From: Garcia nutans
Lineage: Eukaryota > Streptophyta > Magnoliopsida > Malpighiales > Euphorbiaceae
Reading direction: 5' to 3'
NCBI GenBank assembly: GCA_947685225.1
Contig: CANTUV010000035.1
Location: forward strand, 7,509,501 to 7,573,500
DNA length: 64,000 bases
Below, in pieces: positions 59,940 through 64,000 of the stretch (positions are counted from its first letter, which is position 1; each line of letters opens with the position of its first letter). Made by a program: the position numbers and the translations under genes. Below the pieces are notes generated by a model. The model ran no database searches. It was not told the DNA's origin and worked only from the letters and a program-made list of their open reading frames with translations.

Positions 59940-62700
59940 AATCTACTGTCTATAATAGATGTCATCTTTACCATTGGTAAAAAAATTTTCATCAAAGTCA
60001 ATCCCTTTCCTTTAGCTGAATCCCTTAACATTTAATCTGGCTTTGAATCATGGCTATGAACTATATTCTTCATGCTTTATCTTGAACATCTAGTTGTTCT
60101 TCAAAGCCCATTTGCCTATTGGCAACTTCAACAGCTTAAATATTTAATTCTCATGTTAGGATTTCAACTCATCTTGCATGGCTTTAATCCATTTCTTTTT
60201 ACGTTCATCTGTTATAGCTTTTTAGAAATCCTCAGGTTCTCCTCCATTAGTAAGCAACACGTACTGATCATTAGAGTATATAGTAGAAGGTTGTCTGACT
60301 CTAGTAGATCTTTTTATTGGTTCCTAAGCCGCATCTGGTACCGGTAGCTGATTTTGAAAATCATCTTTGTTAGAATCTTCATTTTGTTGATTCTAGATGG
60401 GAGCATAATCATTAGTAGTATTCTACTAGTCATCTTAAATTTCATCTCCAATATGTCTCGGTACCACTTTTAGAGAAACTAACTTAAGATTTGTTGAACT
60501 GTCATTAATGCTAGAAACATTCTTCTAGGCCTTCTTAATATCTTCGATGGTCTCATCTTTAACAAACATCGCATCACAAATTTTAACAAGCTTTTTCTAA
60601 ACTTGATCATAAAATCGATAGCCAAGCTCATTTTGACCATACCCAATAAACATATACTATCGTGTTTTAGCATCCAGCTTCGACTTCTTAACTGTTGGTA
60701 TGTGCACAAATGCCTCGCACCTAAAAACTCTTAAGTGATCATAAGAGAAATCCCTTTCCGACCACACTCTTTCTGAAATGTCAAACTTTAAAGCAATACA
60801 TAGTGAAAGATTTAGAATATGAACCATGACATTCAACACTTTTGCCCCTAAATGATTTTGGTAGCTTTGCATATGATAACAGACATCTAACTCTCTCTAT
60901 GAGAGTCCTGTTCATTCTTTTAGCTACACCATTCAACTAAGAAGTTTTCGATGCTATTAACTTATGTCGAATATCTTGCTCCTTACAATATCTTTGAAGT
61001 GATTCAATATACTCATCCCTATTATCTGACTTGATACAACTTAATTTCTTCCTATTTTCTCTCTCAACAAGAGCTTGAAACTATTTAAATACCTCTATAA
61101 CTTGATCTTTACTCTTTAAAGTATAAACCCACAGTTTCCTGGAAAAATCATCAGTGAAGGTCACAAAATAGGAGGAGCTACCAAGTGATATGGTTTTGAA
61201 AGGACCGCACATATCAAAGTGTATTAACTGTAATATCTCTGGCTTATTTTCATAATGGGCAGAATCCTTAAAATCAACTCTATTTTGATTTTATGCTAAG
61301 CAATCAACACATCTATTTAAGTGTACACTCCTCAAATAGATTATATTCTTCTTCCTAACCAACATTAAACATTCCTTTTTTGCTCATGTGACCGAGCCTT
61401 TTATGCCTTATTTCAGCTACATTATCTTTCTCTATTGCACTAACTATACTCTTGGAGATTTTAACTTATATCAAATAAAGTGTAGAGGATTTTTTACCTC
61501 GAGCCACAATAAGAGAACCTTTAGTAAGTTTTCATTGGCCATTTTGAAAGATATTGCAGTACTCTTCATCTTCAAGCTTTTCAATAGAAATCAGGTTAAG
61601 CCTAATTTTAGAAACATGCTTTCACATTTTTAATAGTAGCCTAGTGCCATTGTTGGTCCTTTAGTGAACATCACCAACACCAAAATCTTAACACTACCAT
61701 CACTATCCATTTTAACTATCCCAAAGTCACCTGGTGTATAAGTGATAAAGAACTCCCTTCAGGTTGTACCATAAATAGAGGCACAAGTATTAATTACCTA
61801 ACTAGTCTTATGATCAACCATACTGATTGCATCATCATTTTAAACGAGAATAAAATTATGTTCAATTGTAGAAGCAATTCTCTCATCATTGTTATCATCT
61901 TTCATTTTATCCTTCCACATCTCCTTCTTCTATTTCCGGCAATATTTCTTGGTATGCCCCTTTTTTATGATAATGATGATATTCAACATTATTAAATTTT
62001 TTAGATTTATCTTCACTAGCATCTCTACTTTTTATCTCAATTATTTGAGCCCTTATTCTGACTTCTCTGCATAGTAGTTGTAGCCAAAATATCAGATTGT
62101 GAAGAAGAAAATCTTGTGAGAGCCTTCTCATCTCTTTATTTAGGATGCTACCTTTCACTAATTCCGTTTTAACAACACACTTAGGAGCGAAATTTGTTAA
62201 CTAAATCTTCAAAGTCTCCCAAGAGTTTGGAAATGAAGCAAGTAACATCAGAGCAAGCACCTTATTATCAAAGGTGACACCCATTATCATCAACTGATCT
62301 ACAATTATTTGAAACTCATATAAATAATTTGCAATGCAATTGCCCTCTCTATATCTCACCTACATTAATTTTGTGATGTAAAATAATTTATTATTATTGA
62401 TTTTTAAAACATACAATTATTCATACTTGTTCTATAACGATCTTGCATGAGTCTCATCGCAAATATGATTATACACATTATCTTCGACAAACTGTCGAAT
62501 GAAACCATATACTTACTCGTGCTCAAATTCTCATTCTTCATTTGTATTCTCTTTAGGTTTACTTGTACTAAATAGATGTAAATATATCTTCGTCACAAAT
62601 AGGGATCTTGAATCTCCAAATGTAATAATTCATGCCATTTAAGGTTATCATTTTGCTCGTCTTTGCCTCAATCTCTTTGAACTAAAGCTTTGATACTAGT
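59940..62700 (-). pseudogene. Tnt1/Tork-like Copia gag-pol, 3'-truncated
   Basis: Read on the minus strand from about 62650: gag (RYREGNCIANYLYEFQIIVD, NKVLALMLLASFPNSWETL); a zinc-knuckle region where VECYYCHKKGHIKRDC of the family reads VEYHHYHKKGAYQEIL, so all ligands are lost; integrase pieces including LNFDIPERVW-like LKFDISERVWSERDFSYDHL and FRCEAFVHIPTVKKSKLDAK (60872-60657); and the start of RT (MFKIKHE, KARLNVKGF and KGIDFDENFFTNGKDDI at about 60130-59945). It ends there, before the RT catalytic YVDD, with no 3' LTR. Numerous stops interrupt it. Confidence 0.82.
62687..62698 (-). promoter_or_regulatory. Copia primer-binding site, degenerate
   Basis: TAGTATCAAAGC on the minus strand matches the initiator Met tRNA complement TGGTATCAGAGC at 10 of 12 positions. 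It lies between the LTR end and the gag region. Confidence 0.6.
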
Positions 62701-63267
62701 TGAAGTGGACAATTGAAAAATAAATCCCAAATTAGTGGCACAGCGAGATCGAAGAATCATCAGTAATTAAATAAAAATACGAGCAAAATAAAATTAATCA
62801 ATAAAAATAAAGACCAATATTTAATGTAGTTTACCCTTTTTATTTAGACTACGTCCACAGGCCAAACTCTAAATAATTTCTTTTATTAATAAATAGTAGA
62901 ATTATAAGAGAGAAAATTTTTTTAGAAAAATATTATAGAAGTATAACCCTAATAATTGAGATAAATCTAAAATAGTGATAAATATTTCTGAAATACTTCA
63001 AGAATAAAACCTCACCATTTTATCACTTAAAAATAAATACCTCACACTAATTTTTTTCTCTCTCAAATGGAATTTATATGTATACCATCACACACCCACA
63101 ATTTAATCTTATTTCTTTCTATATCTTAAATTGGAGGAGTAAATGCCTATTTATAGGGCCTTCCCACCTTTCCGTTAAAGCTTTTACAACTTGCAATTAG
63201 CAAAGCTTACAAATTACCAACTGTAACATGATTTAATTGCCAGCTTGCTAATTAGAGAGTTGTAACA
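62701..63267 (-). mobile_element. Copia 5' LTR (minus strand), left boundary uncertain
   Basis: The LTR ends in CACTTCA just before the primer-binding site. A TGTTACAACTC start at 63267 gives a 567-bp LTR with TG...CA ends; an alternative start at 63339 (TGCAGGGCGG) gives 639 bp. It contains the GTAGTCTAAATAAAAAGG-type leader phrases usual in Tork-lineage Copia LTRs. There is no second LTR to confirm the limits. Confidence 0.5.
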
Positions 63268-63339
63268 TGATTTATTTATTTATTTTTAATAATATTCAAA
63301 AGTGGTGGCGATACCTCATGTGGGAGATACCGCCCTGCA

Positions 63340-64000
63340 ATATAGAAAGAGAAAATTTTATATATTATATTAGCATAGCAAGTTTATTTTTTTTATACAT
63401 ATTATTAATTTATAATTCATAATATTTTTTTTAAAATGTAGATAGAAAATAAAGAATTTAGTAATGTATATTCAAGAAAAAAAGTTGTAAAAATACATAA
63501 AAATTGAATAATAAAAAAAATAAATTTTAAAATTGAATATTTGTAAAATTTAGCATTCTCTTTGTCCTGTTGAAATTATCACTTTTGCAAAAAAAAAAAT
63601 ATTTCTCTCAAATTGTCGCTATATAAAATAAAAAAAATTAATTAGTTTTTATTTTTCAACAATAATCTTATCATTAATAACTTAATTAATGAAATGAAAG
63701 TATAGTATTAATGAATTAATAGAGAGCATTTTAGTCAATTCAAATTAATTTTGTATAATATTTAGAGAATTTAATTATTTTTTAATAGGTGTGTATGAGC
63801 TGAAAAGATTTAAGTGGGATGGAGTTAGTAAATTCAAGCTAGAGCTTATCTCGAATTTGAGCTCAATTGAAACTCATTTATGAGAGCTTATAGAGTTTTA
63901 ACAAGTTTGAGTTGCAAAGAAATTTATCTACAAAAACTTATTGGGTATTCACGAGCTCAAACTAAAATTTTATGATTGGCTTGTTTTTACTATAAATGAC
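63340..64000. other. AT-rich intergenic DNA
   Basis: No gene recognised. 63840-63965 has GAGCTTAT/GAGCTCAA-type phrases (AGAGCTTATCTCGAATTTGA) reminiscent of a common dispersed plant repeat, but the match is too degenerate to classify. Confidence 0.3.

Overview
This is an AT-rich plant nuclear window, almost certainly from a eudicot. Genes have spliced exons with GT-AG introns, and most of the sequence between them is transposons. The species cannot be named from the sequence. Three host genes are supported: (1) the MADS-domain first exon of an AGL17/ANR1-like MIKC gene, minus strand, at 4019-4200; (2) a rhamnogalacturonate lyase gene (polysaccharide lyase family 4), minus strand, at 11093-18669, for which all 16 exons can be joined into one open frame; (3) a small TRAF-type zinc-finger gene, plus strand, at 49307-50287, with one apparent frame problem. 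From memory, Arabidopsis chromosome 1 also has rhamnogalacturonate lyase genes next to a TRAF-type zinc-finger gene (At1g09880-At1g09920), so genes 2 and 3 may be old neighbours now about 30 kb apart because of transposon insertions.

Layout. 1-4018 is probably first intron of the MADS gene and holds a hAT-type element with an 8-bp target duplication. 4201-11092 is intergenic, with a Harbinger-like MITE with perfect terminal repeats, a polypyrimidine tract and low-complexity AT sequence. 11093-18669 is the lyase gene, with a MITE remnant in intron 1 and a poly(A)-ending retroposon in intron 12. 19375-42503 holds a degenerate repeat family split by a nested insertion. The main invader is a Ty3/Gypsy element (20588-39172) with very long LTRs of about 3.8 kb. 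Its 5' LTR contains an L1-type LINE, its 3' LTR contains a 3354-bp solo LTR of another family, and its own pol has lost reverse transcriptase and RNase H.

42786-48062 is a decayed Ty1/Copia element, itself split by a 198-bp GC-rich hAT MITE with a 25-base C run, and followed by an Au-like SINE. 49307-50287 is the TRAF-type gene. 51360-57722 looks like a Kaonashi-type Mutator element: a MURA-like transposase on the plus strand and a DUF1985/ULP1-protease gene on the minus strand. The ULP gene lies between two satellite-like arrays that use the same GATATG motif in opposite orientations. 58790-59480 resembles an LTR remnant, 59940 to about 63300 is a 3'-truncated Tnt1-like Copia element on the minus strand, and the rest is unassigned AT-rich DNA.

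No clearly new functional system was found. The strongest observations are the intact lyase model, the nested element whose own LTR copy shows the pre-insertion site, the TSD-bounded MITEs and SINE, and the ULP-carrying MULE. All calls come from reading the sequence; no searches were run.
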